A DNA stretch of 33,601 nt. Origin: Burkholderiales bacterium PBB2. GTDB lineage: Bacteria > Pseudomonadota > Gammaproteobacteria > Burkholderiales > Burkholderiaceae_C. The stretch spans positions 1-33,601 of the forward strand of contig NKIM01000051.1 of the NCBI GenBank assembly GCA_002255955.1, in the 5' to 3' direction. The position numbers were made by a program, and so were the translations under genes. The notes under the pieces were generated by a model, which was not told where the DNA came from, ran no database searches, and saw nothing but the letters and a program-made list of their open reading frames with translations. Positions 1 to 8,212 of this stretch are shown here, in pieces; the first letter of the stretch is position 1; the number at the start of each line of letters is the position of its first letter.

Positions 1-84
1 CCCAGCACCAGCACCAGCACCAGCACCAGCACCAGCACCAGCGCCAGCGCCTGCGCCTGCGCCTGCCCCGGCACCGGCACCCAG
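1..84. repeat. Pro-Ala hexanucleotide repeat
   Basis: The window opens with six perfect tandem copies of CCAGCA (2-37), followed by degenerate copies (CCAGCG, CCTGCG, CCGGCA) up to about 79. Read in the frame of the first gene it encodes an alternating Pro-Ala linker. The repeat unit is a multiple of three, so gain or loss of units would change linker length without a frameshift. The repeat may extend left of the window. Confidence 0.9.
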
Positions 85-757
85 CCCCGTCCACAGCAGT
101 GGCCTGACTGCCCTGTTCCTGGGCCAGCAATTCGATGTGTATGCCCCCAAGTCTGCGATCGCAACGCTCGATGCGGGTGCGATTGATCGCAGCAACACCC
201 AGGGTCTGGGCTGGAAGCTCAGCGCCTCGGCTAGCACGGTACTCACCGTCTTGGGCAACGATTTTGGTCTCAGCGCAGTCGGCTACAGCTCGGTGAACCG
301 CGCCAATGGCAGCGTGATCATGTTGTGCAACGGCGCGCCGCTCAAATCCGCTTTCGTGGGCGTGGTCACGCAATCCGGGGCGGGCGGTGTTCAGGCGGTC
401 AAGCTCAGCCGTGCCAGCGAGTTGGCCGGTCAGAGCTTCTATCGCATGGAGGATTGCAGCTTCACCAACAGCAATGGCGAGAGCAGCAATCAAAGCAGCG
501 CACCCACGGCCAGCAGCCTGAAGTACAGCGTGGATGCCAGCGGCAATCTGAGCGGCAATGACGGCACCGCCATCACGGCGGCCGAGCTCAATGGCTTGCT
601 GGCCGGCGGCACCGTCTCGATCGGCGGCGGCAACGGCAAGCTCTACCTGACGGCCTACAGCTTCCAAGTCAATGGCGTGACGCGCTATGTCGTGGTGAGC
701 CGCGGTGTGCCCAACAACGGGGGCCCGGGCTATGTCGATATGTGGCTGCAGAACTGA
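2..757 (+). CDS. C-terminal part of exported protein with Pro-Ala linker, unknown function
   Basis: The gene is open from the window edge; its start lies outside. The visible part is a (Pro-Ala)n linker of about 27 residues followed by a Ser/Asn/Gly-rich domain of about 220 residues, with no motif I recognise. The domain has two cysteines (in MLCNG and EDCSF) that could form a disulfide. Composition and the linker suggest a cell-surface or secreted protein, perhaps a lipoprotein like its neighbour. The stop at 755-757 touches the GTG start of the next gene, so the two are probably co-transcribed and translationally coupled. An internal ATG at 137 is not the true start, because the frame is open and repetitive upstream of it. 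Function unknown. Confidence 0.75.
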   Translation, partial: PAPAPAPAPAPAPAPAPAPAPAPAPAPSPVHSSGLTALFLGQQFDVYAPKSAIATLDAGAIDRSNTQGLGWKLSASASTVLTVLGNDFGLSAVGYSSVNRANGSVIMLCNGAPLKSAFVGVVTQSGAGGVQAVKLSRASELAGQSFYRMEDCSFTNSNGESSNQSSAPTASSLKYSVDASGNLSGNDGTAITAAELNGLLAGGTVSIGGGNGKLYLTAYSFQVNGVTRYVVVSRGVPNNGGPGYVDMWLQN

Positions 758-2710
758 GTGAGTGCCATGAGCCCATGCACTGAAGGGTGCGCAAAGCGTC
801 GCCTGTCCCTGGGTGCGGCCCTGCTCTGGCTCGGTGTGGCCTTGCAGGGTTGTGGTGGTGGAACTGGAAGCGGCAGCAATGAAACGCCGCCGCAGTCTTC
901 ACCCAGCCCCGTGCCAGCCCCCAACCCGACGCCCAGCCCGATGCCCAACGCATCGCCGCTGCAGACGCAAGCCGTTTACCAGCCTGGTGTGAAGACCTTG
1001 GCCGACACGCTTTTGCCGCAGTTGGATGTGGCCGGGCCGGGCAGCCTCGGCTTTGCGCAGCACAGCGGTTTGAAAGTTGGCGATGTCTTCCTGAGCCAAG
1101 GCCGAGCCTATGTGGCCACCGCCGTCAGCGCGGACGGGCGCACGCTGCAAACGCGGGCGCCCTTCATGGACGAGGTCTTCCAGACCCTGCGCATCAGCGG
1201 CACGCTGGACAGCAGCCTGCTGAAGCCGGCGCAGGCCGATATGCGCCAAGCCCTGGCGGCCGGCCACAAGTCAGGCGCCTTGAGCTTGGTGACCGGGACG
1301 GTAGGCTTTGCACAAGACCTGCCGGCCTATGGGCCCGTGCAGCTCAAACTGAACGGGCAGTTGCAGCTGAGTGTGGCCCTGGATCTCGACTACAGCGCGG
1401 CCAGCGGTTTGAACAAGCTGGACTTCAAGGTCAGCGGCAATCTGGAAGAAAGCATCAAGCTCAACCTCGACCCCGCCGGCGGCGCGCAAGGCCAGTCGGG
1501 CGACATCACCCTCACCAAGCTCAGCTGGCCGGTACCGCAGGCTTGGGGCGCTTTGCGCATCGATGTGCCGCTGGTCTTGAGTCTGAAAGCCCAGGCCGGC
1601 AGCAAGCTGGGCGCCGACTTCCTCAGCGGCAGCACCAGCTTCGACTTCAGCTCGCATTGGGATCCCGCGAGCAAGACCTTCAGCCACCAATCCAATAGCA
1701 GCAGCAACGCCTCGTCCAGTGCGCCGGTGCTCAGTGGCAAGGCCCAGGCGGCCACCAGTTCAGTGACCGTGGCACTAGGGCCGGAGCTCAAGTTGGTCTT
1801 GCTGGACAGCATCGCGCCGCTGTCGGCCAGCGCGCGCATGGCGGGCACCTTGGCCGCACAGACCCAAACCGTGCTGGCCAGCGGCTTGAGCTGCTTGAGC
1901 TGGAGCGCTGATCTGGCGGCCCAACTCACAGCCGAGTTCAAGTTGAGCAATGGCATCAAGATGGAAGGGCAGTACACGCCCTACACCAAGCGCCTGGCGG
2001 CCGGCGGTGACCTCAGCCCCTGTACGCCGGCGCCCCCTGCACCGCCCCCCGCGCCACAGCCGCCCTCGCCACCAGCCAGCAGCCCAGATGGCGCAACAAA
2101 CCCTTCGGCCTCGGAATTGGCGGCGCTTTTGCCCATCCCTGCCAATGCGCTGCCCTTGAGTGGCTATGTGCTCAGCACACACATCGACAGCAACCCGCAG
2201 GGCTACTTGAACTACCAGCCCTGCGAATCGGGGAAGCTGCGCGACGGCAGCGACTACACCTACTGCACACGCTATCTCATGATCAACTTGTCAGAGACCG
2301 GCAGCAGCTCCGCGCTCAACGCAGGCGCCACGACACGCTTTTACGATCGATTTGAGATGGCCGACAAGGACTATTCAGACCCGTCCAAGGCAGAGTCCAT
2401 TTGTCGCGTCAAGGCGCCCGAACTGCCGGGTGTGCAGCTGCAGTTTCATCAAGGCGATATCTTGTTGATGAGCGTGGCCGGATTGGGTCAACAAGAAATC
2501 CCGGGCCTGGCTTTCGGGGAAGGCACGGCCAATGTCGTCGACCACTCTCCTGGGCTGCTGACCATGGTCTGCAACCACGTACTCGTTGATCGCTTGAGTG
2601 CTCAGCGCTACTACCTGCGTTTGGCCTATCAGCATCCCACATCGGTACTCAAGCTCAGCAACCCGGCCAATAGCATTTTCAATACCTACTGGTTCAATTT
2701 GAAGCACTGA
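758..2710 (+). CDS. Proline-rich lipoprotein of unknown function
   Basis: A 650-residue protein. The N-terminus has basic residues (KRR), a hydrophobic stretch and a lipobox-like LQGC at about residues 30-33, which predicts lipid attachment and export. A Pro/Ser/Asn linker follows (about 45-70), then a large beta-rich, Ser/Ala/Leu-rich domain (about 75-420), a second proline-rich linker (PPAPPPAPQPPSPP, about 425-440), and a C-terminal domain with four cysteines (CESG, YCTRY, ICRV, VCNH). I recognise no family. The start is either GTG at 758, directly after the stop of the upstream gene, or ATG at 767; both leave the signal intact. The two linkers imply separate domains spanning the periplasm or cell surface. 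The shared linker style suggests a function related to the upstream gene. Confidence 0.8.
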   Translation: MSAMSPCTEGCAKRRLSLGAALLWLGVALQGCGGGTGSGSNETPPQSSPSPVPAPNPTPSPMPNASPLQTQAVYQPGVKTLADTLLPQLDVAGPGSLGFAQHSGLKVGDVFLSQGRAYVATAVSADGRTLQTRAPFMDEVFQTLRISGTLDSSLLKPAQADMRQALAAGHKSGALSLVTGTVGFAQDLPAYGPVQLKLNGQLQLSVALDLDYSAASGLNKLDFKVSGNLEESIKLNLDPAGGAQGQSGDITLTKLSWPVPQAWGALRIDVPLVLSLKAQAGSKLGADFLSGSTSFDFSSHWDPASKTFSHQSNSSSNASSSAPVLSGKAQAATSSVTVALGPELKLVLLDSIAPLSASARMAGTLAAQTQTVLASGLSCLSWSADLAAQLTAEFKLSNGIKMEGQYTPYTKRLAAGGDLSPCTPAPPAPPPAPQPPSPPASSPDGATNPSASELAALLPIPANALPLSGYVLSTHIDSNPQGYLNYQPCESGKLRDGSDYTYCTRYLMINLSETGSSSALNAGATTRFYDRFEMADKDYSDPSKAESICRVKAPELPGVQLQFHQGDILLMSVAGLGQQEIPGLAFGEGTANVVDHSPGLLTMVCNHVLVDRLSAQRYYLRLAYQHPTSVLKLSNPANSIFNTYWFNLKH

Positions 2711-2750
2711 ACACGGGTTGCACACGGTGTCGCGTGCCGTGCCAAAAAAG

Positions 2751-2787
2751 AAAGAGCCGCCGCACTCACATGCGGCGGCTCTTTTTC
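2751..2787. terminator. Bidirectional intrinsic terminator
   Basis: A perfect 14-bp stem, AAAGAGCCGCCGCA (2751-2764) and its complement (2771-2784), with a 6-nt loop. A T run follows on the plus strand and an A-rich run precedes it (2744-2753), so it can stop transcription from the lipoprotein gene and from the yidC side. Confidence 0.9.
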
Positions 2788-2844
2788 TCATCGGTACTGA
2801 AGCAGGCTTTCGTTCTTTACGCCCAACTGCTTGTTGATCATCCA
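2788..2844 (-). pseudogene. Relic of a second yidC 3' end
   Basis: On the minus strand, 2844-2812 reads WMINKQLGVKN, against WFINKQLGVQN at the true end of yidC (3089-3057). That is 9 of 11 residues and 27 of 33 bases identical by my count. The relic frame continues ESLLQYR to a stop at 2790-2788, right at the edge of the 2751-2787 terminator. Similarity stops upstream of the Trp codon. It lies downstream of the current yidC stop and terminator, in the same orientation. It is either the original yidC end displaced by recombination or a partial duplication. Confidence 0.6.
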
Positions 2845-2975
2845 TAGATGGCGCGGGGGAGGCTGGATCCAGCGTTCGCGTGAACTTGGATCTCTGGCCT
2901 GTGTTCATCGACCCGGGTGGGTGATGAAGCTCTGCCCCGCATGACTGGATTGGAGGCTTGTCACGCGCACAAAAA

Positions 2976-3006
2976 AAGCCCCCAGGTACGGGGTATCTGG
3001 GGGCTT
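2976..3006 (-). terminator. yidC operon terminator
   Basis: Stem AAGCCCCCAG (2976-2985) pairs with CTGGGGGCTT (2997-3006) around an 11-nt loop. The seven A residues at 2971-2977 become a T tail on the minus strand, about 50 nt after the yidC stop. The stretch between the two terminators (2845-2970) shows nothing else recognisable. Confidence 0.85.
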
Positions 3007-3053
3007 CGTGAACTATTGCAAGTGCCGGGCACTGGCAAAGGGTGGGTGCAGAC

Positions 3054-4766
3054 CTAGTTCTGCACACCCAGCTGCTTGTTGATGAACCACTGCTGCGCGA
3101 TCGACAGGATGTTGTTCACCAGCCAGTACAGCACCAGGCCCGAGGGGAAGATGAAGAACATGAAGCTGAAGGCCAGCGGCATGATCCACATCATCTTGGC
3201 CTGCATCGGGTCCGGCGGAGTCGGGTTCAGCCAGACCTGGAACAGGCTGGAGGCCGTCATCAGCAGGGGCAGGATGAAGTAAGGGTCCTTGACCGAGAGG
3301 TCGGTGATCCAGCCCAGCCAGGGCGCGCCACGCATTTCCACGGTGGACAGCAGCACCCAGTACAGGCCCATGAAGAAAGGCATCTGCAAGAAGATGGGCA
3401 GGCAACCACCGATGGGGTTGACCTTCTCCTCGCGGTAGATCTTCATCATCTCCTGCTGCATCTGCTGCGGCTTGTCCTTCAGGCGCTCGCGCATTTCCTG
3501 AATCTTGGGGCCGACGGCCTTCATCTTCGCCATGCTCTTGTAGGCGCTGGCATTGAGCCAGTAGAAGGCGATCTTCAGCAGCACGACCAGGGCGATGATG
3601 GCCCAGCCCCAGTTGCCCAGGATGGAGTGCAGCTTTTCCAGCAGCCAGAACAGCGGCTTGGCCAGGATGGCGAAGATACCGTAGTCCTTCACCAGTTCCA
3701 GGCCTGGGGCCAGAGCGGCGAGCTTGTTTTCTTCTTGCGGGCCGACAAACAGCTGATCCAGCTTGGTGGCGGTGGCGCCTGCGGCCAACTGGGGCAGGGT
3801 GAAGACCATGCCGACGGCGTACTGATCAGGGGCTGCGCCCTTGACCTTGTTGACGAAGAATTCGCGCGGCGCGGCATCGGTGTGCAGCCAGGCGCTGGCG
3901 AAGTAATGCTGGACCATGGCCACCCAACCGTCATTGGCGGTCTTTTCGTGGTCGGTCTTGCCCTTGTCGATGTCCTTGAACTCGAACTTCTGGAACTTGT
4001 TCTTGTCGGTGTAGATGGCCGGGCCGGTGAAGGTGCCGGTGAAGGCCGTACCGCCGGGGCCGGCCACGCCGTCGCGCACCAGCTGCACATAGACCTGCGG
4101 GGTCAGCGGGGCTGCGCCCTTGTTGATGACCTCGTGCTTGACGCCGATGACATAGTCGCCGCGCTTGAAGCTGTAGGTCTTCACATAGGTCACGTCGCCG
4201 ACTTCGGCCGATTCCAGGCGCACCAGCAGCTCGTTGGCGCCATCGGCCAGCTTGCGCTCGGGCGTGGTCACCGTCATTAGCGTGTTGTGCGTGGGCAGCT
4301 GCTCACCGCGCGTGCCCACCAGGCCGGTCTGGGCCTTGTAGCTTTGCGAAGCGGCGTCCAGCAGCACGATGGGCGTGGCTTCGACCTTGTGCTTTTCCTT
4401 CAGGCCCACGGCCTGCAGCAGCGGGTCGAACAGGCCCGGTTCGGGCGAGTGCAGGTACTTGGGCAGCTCGACGCGGGTGACGTCACCGCCCTGGGTGTCC
4501 AGGGTGACGGTCAGCACATCGGTGGTGATGGTCAGCTTCTCGCTCTTGGCGGCGAGCGGCGCACCCGGCACGGCCGTGGCACCCGCGGCCTGGCCGGCGG
4601 CGGCTGGCACGCCCGCTTGCGCGGCCGAACCGGCGGCCGCCACAGGCTTGGCAGCCGGCGGGCTGAACATCGACGGGTGTCCGTTGTGCTTTTGCCAACC
4701 GTCCCAGAGCAGGACGAGAGACATGGTGAACACCACCCACAGGACGGTGCGGCGAATATCAGTCAT
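3054..4766 (-). CDS. yidC: Membrane protein insertase YidC
   Basis: YidC inserts and folds inner-membrane proteins, with or without SecYEG. The 570-residue product has the Gram-negative layout: N-terminal membrane anchor (RRTVLWVVFTMSLVLLWDGW, about residues 5-24), an Ala/Pro/Gly-rich linker (about 38-75), a periplasmic P1 domain, then the conserved core of five membrane segments (about 355-560). The core includes the cytoplasmic coiled hairpin with KMKAVGPKIQEMRERLKDKP and the NPIGGCLPIFLQMPFFMGLYW segment. The start is ATG at 4766 (MTDIRRTVLW); a longer reading frame to 4826 lacks family character. Its ATG overlaps the yidD stop as ATGA, indicating translational coupling. It ends the rpmH-rnpA-yidD-yidC operon and is followed by a strong terminator. 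Confidence 0.97.
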   Translation of the reverse strand: MTDIRRTVLWVVFTMSLVLLWDGWQKHNGHPSMFSPPAAKPVAAAGSAAQAGVPAAAGQAAGATAVPGAPLAAKSEKLTITTDVLTVTLDTQGGDVTRVELPKYLHSPEPGLFDPLLQAVGLKEKHKVEATPIVLLDAASQSYKAQTGLVGTRGEQLPTHNTLMTVTTPERKLADGANELLVRLESAEVGDVTYVKTYSFKRGDYVIGVKHEVINKGAAPLTPQVYVQLVRDGVAGPGGTAFTGTFTGPAIYTDKNKFQKFEFKDIDKGKTDHEKTANDGWVAMVQHYFASAWLHTDAAPREFFVNKVKGAAPDQYAVGMVFTLPQLAAGATATKLDQLFVGPQEENKLAALAPGLELVKDYGIFAILAKPLFWLLEKLHSILGNWGWAIIALVVLLKIAFYWLNASAYKSMAKMKAVGPKIQEMRERLKDKPQQMQQEMMKIYREEKVNPIGGCLPIFLQMPFFMGLYWVLLSTVEMRGAPWLGWITDLSVKDPYFILPLLMTASSLFQVWLNPTPPDPMQAKMMWIMPLAFSFMFFIFPSGLVLYWLVNNILSIAQQWFINKQLGVQN

Positions 4767-5098
4767 GAGGAGGCTTCTGATTGGGTGGAATTGCGGGGGG
4801 AAGGGGAAGGCGAATTCGGCGCGCACAGCCCGAGCCGGCTGAACAGCGCAGGCGGATTGTCAGGCACAGCGTCATGGCCACCGGCGCAAAAGGGGTGGCA
4901 GCGCAACAGACGGTGCACGGTGAGATAGCTGCCGGCCGCGGCGCCGTGGCGCTGCAAGGCTTCGATTGAGTAGACCGAACAGGTCGGCTCGAAACGGCAG
5001 GCGCTGCCCAGCCAGGGGCTCAGCAGCAGGCGATAGCCACGCACCAATCCGACCAAGGCGCGCTGGGCGAGCGAGGGAGCGGTGGGGTCGTGGGCCAT
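4763..5098 (-). CDS. yidD: Membrane protein insertion efficiency factor YidD
   Basis: A 111-residue protein with the YidD signature: RGYRLLLSPWLGSACRFEPTC followed by SVYSIEALQRHG and a second Cys-containing stretch (RLLRCHPFCAGGHD). YidD is a small membrane-associated protein that helps YidC-dependent insertion. The family core ends near residue 80; the remaining tail, rich in Ser/Pro/Asn, is variable. The stop overlaps the yidC start by 4 nt (ATGA), and rnpA ends 54 nt upstream. The start is ATG at 5098; no other in-frame ATG fits the length of the family. Confidence 0.95.
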   Translation of the reverse strand: MAHDPTAPSLAQRALVGLVRGYRLLLSPWLGSACRFEPTCSVYSIEALQRHGAAAGSYLTVHRLLRCHPFCAGGHDAVPDNPPALFSRLGLCAPNSPSPSPRNSTQSEASS

Positions 5099-5152
5099 GG
5101 CGGGTGGAGAGGCAAGGCAGACCGGGTGGAAGGCGAAGCGCTGCGCCGCGCT

Positions 5153-5650
5153 TCAGGGCTGGGCCGCGGCAGGCGCCGCTGCACTGGCCGCGGGCGGCGT
5201 CGGCGTGGTTCTGGACAGCAGCCGGCCCACCAGCTGGCTCAGTTCGGCGCGCGCAGCAGCGCGCAGCGCATCAGAGGCAGCGCTGGGGAACAGCTTGCGA
5301 TCGAAAGGCGTGCGCAAACGCACCACCCACAGACCGGGCGGCAACTGCGGCTGGTCGGCAAAGGCGGCGCGAATCTGGCGCTTCAGCAGGGAGCGCGTCA
5401 CGGAGCGACGGGCGTGGCGCTTGGGCACGATGACCCCCAGCCACTGGCCGTCCGGCCGTGCTTCATCCACAGGGCTGTGGGCTTCTTGTGCATCGCCTGT
5501 TGATAACTTGGCTGCGTCGGTGGATAAGACCTTGGCAGGCAAGCTCGGCGAGGCCGACAGATGGTGCACGGCGAAGTGGGGGCTGCGCACGCGGCTGGGG
5601 CGACCCAGCACGCGTTCAAAGTCGGCCGATCGCACGATGCGGCCGATCAT
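5153..5650 (-). CDS. rnpA: Ribonuclease P protein component
   Basis: RnpA is the protein subunit of RNase P, which matures the 5' ends of tRNAs. The conserved RNR-type motif KRHARRSVTRSLLKRQIR is present (about residues 77-94), with the N-terminal FERVLG and SPHFAVHHL strand before it. At 165 residues it is much longer than the roughly 120 of E. coli. The extra length comes from an insert of about 35 residues (32-66) between the strand and the RNR helix, plus an Ala/Pro-rich tail. The insert DNA carries three DnaA-box-like 9-mers (listed separately). The gene sits 23 nt after rpmH in the usual order. Confidence 0.95.
   Translation of the reverse strand: MIGRIVRSADFERVLGRPSRVRSPHFAVHHLSASPSLPAKVLSTDAAKLSTGDAQEAHSPVDEARPDGQWLGVIVPKRHARRSVTRSLLKRQIRAAFADQPQLPPGLWVVRLRTPFDRKLFPSAASDALRAAARAELSQLVGRLLSRTTPTPPAASAAAPAAAQP
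5463..5527. promoter_or_regulatory. Cluster of three DnaA-box-like 9-mers inside rnpA
   Basis: Three 9-mers, each one mismatch from TTATCCACA, lie in 65 bp: TCATCCACA at 5463-5471, TGTTGATAA (complement TTATCAACA) at 5498-5506, and GGTGGATAA (complement TTATCCACC) at 5519-5527. They coincide with the extra segment of RnpA (codons for LST, LST and PVD). They are about 0.9 kb from the dnaA-proximal boxes, so they could be an outlying DnaA-binding part of the origin. Binding is inferred. Confidence 0.45.
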
Positions 5651-5673
5651 GATTCAGGAAGAAAGAACCTGAA

Positions 5674-5808
5674 TTAGACAGCCAGACGCTTGCGGCCCTT
5701 GGCGCGGCGCGCAGCGATGACGGCACGGCCACCGCGGGTCTTCATGCGGACCAGGAAGCCATGGGTGCGGGCGCGACGGGTCTTGGATGCTTGGTAAGTA
5801 CGTTTCAT
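5674..5808 (-). CDS. rpmH: 50S ribosomal protein L34
   Basis: A 44-residue basic protein, MKRTYQ...[29 protein letters not shown], which is the full L34 signature of the large ribosomal subunit. The start is ATG at 5808, with an AGAGG Shine-Dalgarno about 9 nt upstream on the minus strand. It is the first gene of the operon running into rnpA, and its divergent neighbour across the origin region is dnaA. Confidence 0.98.
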   Translation of the reverse strand: MKRTYQASKTRRARTHGFLVRMKTRGGRAVIAARRAKGRKRLAV

Positions 5809-6410
5809 GATGGAGGCCTCTTGAGAAGGTCTAAGGACGTCGGATGACGCTTTAGCTGTGGTTGGCGATCAATCGCCGGGTGCAAAACGAGTTGCGGATT
5901 GCACCTCAAGCGTCGGCTGGATCGGGGGCTGGTGCTCTGCGGGGCGGATCGCCCGGCGGTTTACAGCTCTTTCACCAACAGCCACTGATGTGTGCCGCGC
6001 CGGGGCGCCGCTCATGCGTTTGCAACAACAAACCCTGAGCCAGTCGCTGACCTGTGAACAAGTCGGCGGCCCCGCTTGGGGTTTGATGCTGCGACGATCG
6101 CCAAGTTCGGCCCAAGCCAAAGTCAGCCAAAGCCAGCCTGGTCACGAGGATGATTGCCTGGCGCCGGCTCTGGGCTTGAGCCCACCGGGGCAGCGTGCTG
6201 CGCCCGAGAGTTGGCACCAAACACCCGACCCAAGGTCCGCAGCGTCCGGAAAACCCGCGATTACACCAAAGAATGCCCCTTCGGTCAATGCCCGGGGATT
6301 TGCCAGCCGGGTTTACCGGGGATTGACCGCGCCGAAAAATCTGTGGATAACCTCTAAATTTGCGGCCCCGAACCCGTACAATCCGGCCGCTCAAGAACAA
6401 GTTTTCCACA
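5809..6410. other. Probable chromosomal replication origin (oriC), rpmH-dnaA intergenic region
   Basis: This 602-bp stretch has no convincing gene; open frames across it are by-products of high GC. It carries a perfect DnaA box TGTGGATAA (6342-6350), a one-mismatch box TTTTCCACA (6402-6410) touching the dnaA ATG, and a relaxed match TGTGAACAA (6053-6061). It also has a perfect inverted repeat GGCGAT-CA-ATCGCC (5864-5877) near the rpmH start. The most AT-rich patch is 6334-6362, a possible unwinding element. Position between rpmH and dnaA is the commonest bacterial origin site. The box count is low, so the origin may also use the rnpA cluster. Confidence 0.65.
6323..6382 (+). promoter_or_regulatory. 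dnaA promoter region with overlapping DnaA box
   Basis: TTGACC (6323-6328) and GATAAC (6346-6351) are 17 bp apart and form a plausible sigma-70 promoter. The perfect DnaA box at 6342-6350 covers its -10, the layout expected for dnaA autorepression. A second -10-like hexamer, TACAAT (6377-6382), has no clear -35. Confidence 0.5.
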
Positions 6411-7967
6411 ATGAGCGCAGACATGTTTGGGGCAGAGGGCCTGAGCCCGCAACCGATGCAGCAAGACCCGGGTTTCGACCTGTGGCAGCGCGGTTGCGAG
6501 AGGTTGGCCGCCGAGTTGCCCGAGCAACAATTCAACACATGGATCCGCCCCTTGCCGCCCGCCGTGGTGGCCGATGGCGCGGGTGCCGAGGGCCTGGTCG
6601 TGTCCCTGCGGGTGCCCAACCGCTTCAAGCTGGACTGGATTCGCAACCAGTACGCCGGCCGCATCGAATCCATCCTCAGCGAACTCGCCGGCAAGCCCGC
6701 CCGCCTGGAGCTGGCCCTGGCCGCGCGAGAGCCGCTGGCACCGATGAGCCGCTCGGCCGCGGTGAGCTCGCCGTCCAGCCAGCCCATCACCGTGGGCCAG
6801 GTGCTGCACAACGGCCTGCGCCCGGTCAGCCACCCTTCTGCCTCCCCCGCCGCGCCGGCTGCGGGCCCCGTGGTGGCCGGCCAGCCGCTTGCGGCCGCGC
6901 CGCAGCAGGCGCCTTCCGCCGCTGCCAACCTGCCGCCGAGCGCCAGCCGTCACCGCATCAACAGCGCACTGACCTTTGACAACCTCGTGCCCGGCCGCGC
7001 CAACCAGATGGCGCGCACCGCCGCCTTGCATGTGGCTGGCGCCCCGGGCCAGATGTACAACCCGCTGTTCATCTATGGCGGTGTCGGCCTGGGCAAGACC
7101 CATTTGATCCACGCCGTGGGCAACGCCCTGCTCAAGGACAAGCCCGATGCGCGCGTGCTCTATTTGCACGCCGAGCAGTTCATCTCCGACGTGGTGAAGA
7201 ATTACCAGCGCAAGACTTTCGACGAGCTCAAGGCCAAGTACCACTCGCTCGACCTGCTGCTGATCGACGATGTGCAGTTCTTCGCCGGCAAGGAGCGTAC
7301 GCAGGAGGAGTTCTTCAACGCCTTCGAGGCCCTGCTGGCCAAGCGCGCCCACATCATCATGACCAGCGACACCTACCCCAAGGGCCTGGCTGACATCGAT
7401 GAGCGCCTGACCAGCCGTTTCGACGCCGGCCTGACGGTGGCCATCGAGCCGCCCGAGCTGGAGATGCGCGTCGCCATCCTGATCAAGAAGGCGGAGGCCG
7501 AACAAACGCCCATGCCCGAAGACGTGGCCTTCTTCATCGCCAAGAACGTGCGCGCCAATGTGCGCGAGCTGGAAGGCGCCCTGCGCAAGGTGCTGGCCTA
7601 CAGCCGCTTCAGCCACAAGGAAATCAACATCCAGCTGGCGCGCGAGGCGCTGAAAGACCTGCTCTCGATCCAGAATCGCCAGATCTCGGTCGAGAACATC
7701 CAGAAGACGGTCGCCGATTTCTACAAGATCAAGATCGCCGACATGTACAGCAAGAAGCGCCCGGCCAGCATCGCCCGGCCGCGCCAGATCGCCATGTACC
7801 TGGCCAAGGAGCTGACGCAGAAGAGCCTGCCCGAGATCGGCGAGCTCTTCGGCGGCCGCGACCACACCACCGTGTTGCACGCTGTGCGCAAGATCGGTGG
7901 CGAGCGCCAGAAGAACACCGAGCTGAACCAGCAGCTCCACGTGCTCGAGCAGACCCTGAAGGGCTGA
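6411..7967 (+). CDS. dnaA: Chromosomal replication initiator protein DnaA
   Basis: DnaA binds DnaA boxes and opens the origin in its ATP form. The 518-residue protein has an N-terminal helicase/DnaB-interaction domain ([25 protein letters not shown], about 24-48), an Ala/Pro-rich linker (about 100-180), and the AAA+ domain with Walker [10 protein letters not shown] (about 223) and Walker [11 protein letters not shown] (about 282). The C-terminal DNA-binding domain contains [14 protein letters not shown] and [11 protein letters not shown] (about 457-493). The start is ATG at 6411 (MSADMFG); a TTG-initiated extension from 6360 would run through the promoter and is rejected. No clear Shine-Dalgarno is seen; a DnaA box sits immediately before the ATG. 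dnaN follows on the same strand. Confidence 0.98.
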   Translation: MSADMFGAEGLSPQPMQQDPGFDLWQRGCERLAAELPEQQFNTWIRPLPPAVVADGAGAEGLVVSLRVPNRFKLDWIRNQYAGRIESILSELAGKPARLELALAAREPLAPMSRSAAVSSPSSQPITVGQVLHNGLRPVSHPSASPAAPAAGPVVAGQPLAAAPQQAPSAAANLPPSASRHRINSALTFDNLVPGRANQMARTAALHVAGAPGQMYNPLFIYGGVGLGKTHLIHAVGNALLKDKPDARVLYLHAEQFISDVVKNYQRKTFDELKAKYHSLDLLLIDDVQFFAGKERTQEEFFNAFEALLAKRAHIIMTSDTYPKGLADIDERLTSRFDAGLTVAIEPPELEMRVAILIKKAEAEQTPMPEDVAFFIAKNVRANVRELEGALRKVLAYSRFSHKEINIQLAREALKDLLSIQNRQISVENIQKTVADFYKIKIADMYSKKRPASIARPRQIAMYLAKELTQKSLPEIGELFGGRDHTTVLHAVRKIGGERQKNTELNQQLHVLEQTLKG

Positions 7968-7973
7968 AAAACG

Positions 7974-8014
7974 GCCGGGAGCGGCCCGCGCTTCGGGCCT
8001 CAGCCCCTCCCGGC
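7974..8014 (+). terminator. GC-rich hairpin after dnaA
   Basis: GCCGGGAG (7974-7981) pairs with CTCCCGGC (8007-8014), enclosing a second stem GGCCCG/CGGGCC (7983-7988/7994-7999). There is no T tail, so it is more likely an attenuating or RNA-stabilising structure between dnaA and dnaN than a full terminator. Confidence 0.4.
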
Positions 8015-8212
8015 GCACTCACTGTGCAAAGACAGGGTTCCCACCCCCGGGAAAGACCCCAATCCTGGGTCAAAATGCGGGTTGTTTCCGCGCGCGCGAC
8101 TGACTGGTGAAGGATGGAGCCCATCGCGCCGCCTGAGCCCGGTCAGAGCTCCGGGCCCGGAAACGCCGTACCGACGAACAGACAAGCAAACAAGCGACAG
8201 AGCGAGGTTGAC

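Noticed and set aside
1-84. Regular short repeats as a CRISPR array
   Set aside because: A 6-bp unit with no spacers, in frame with a coding gene.
3042-4280. Plus-strand open frame opposite yidC
   Set aside because: Low-complexity His/Gly/Leu translation; yidC on the other strand is unambiguous.
6111-6138. Short GCCAAAG/GCCAG direct repeats as origin iterons
   Set aside because: Copies are irregular, few and GC-rich, without DnaA-box character.
5858-6979. Plus-strand open frame across the origin and start of dnaA
   Set aside because: Overlaps dnaA in another frame and changes character midway; the region is better explained as oriC.
6354-8018. Minus-strand open frame opposite dnaA
   Set aside because: Shadow of dnaA; no motif and no ribosome-binding site.
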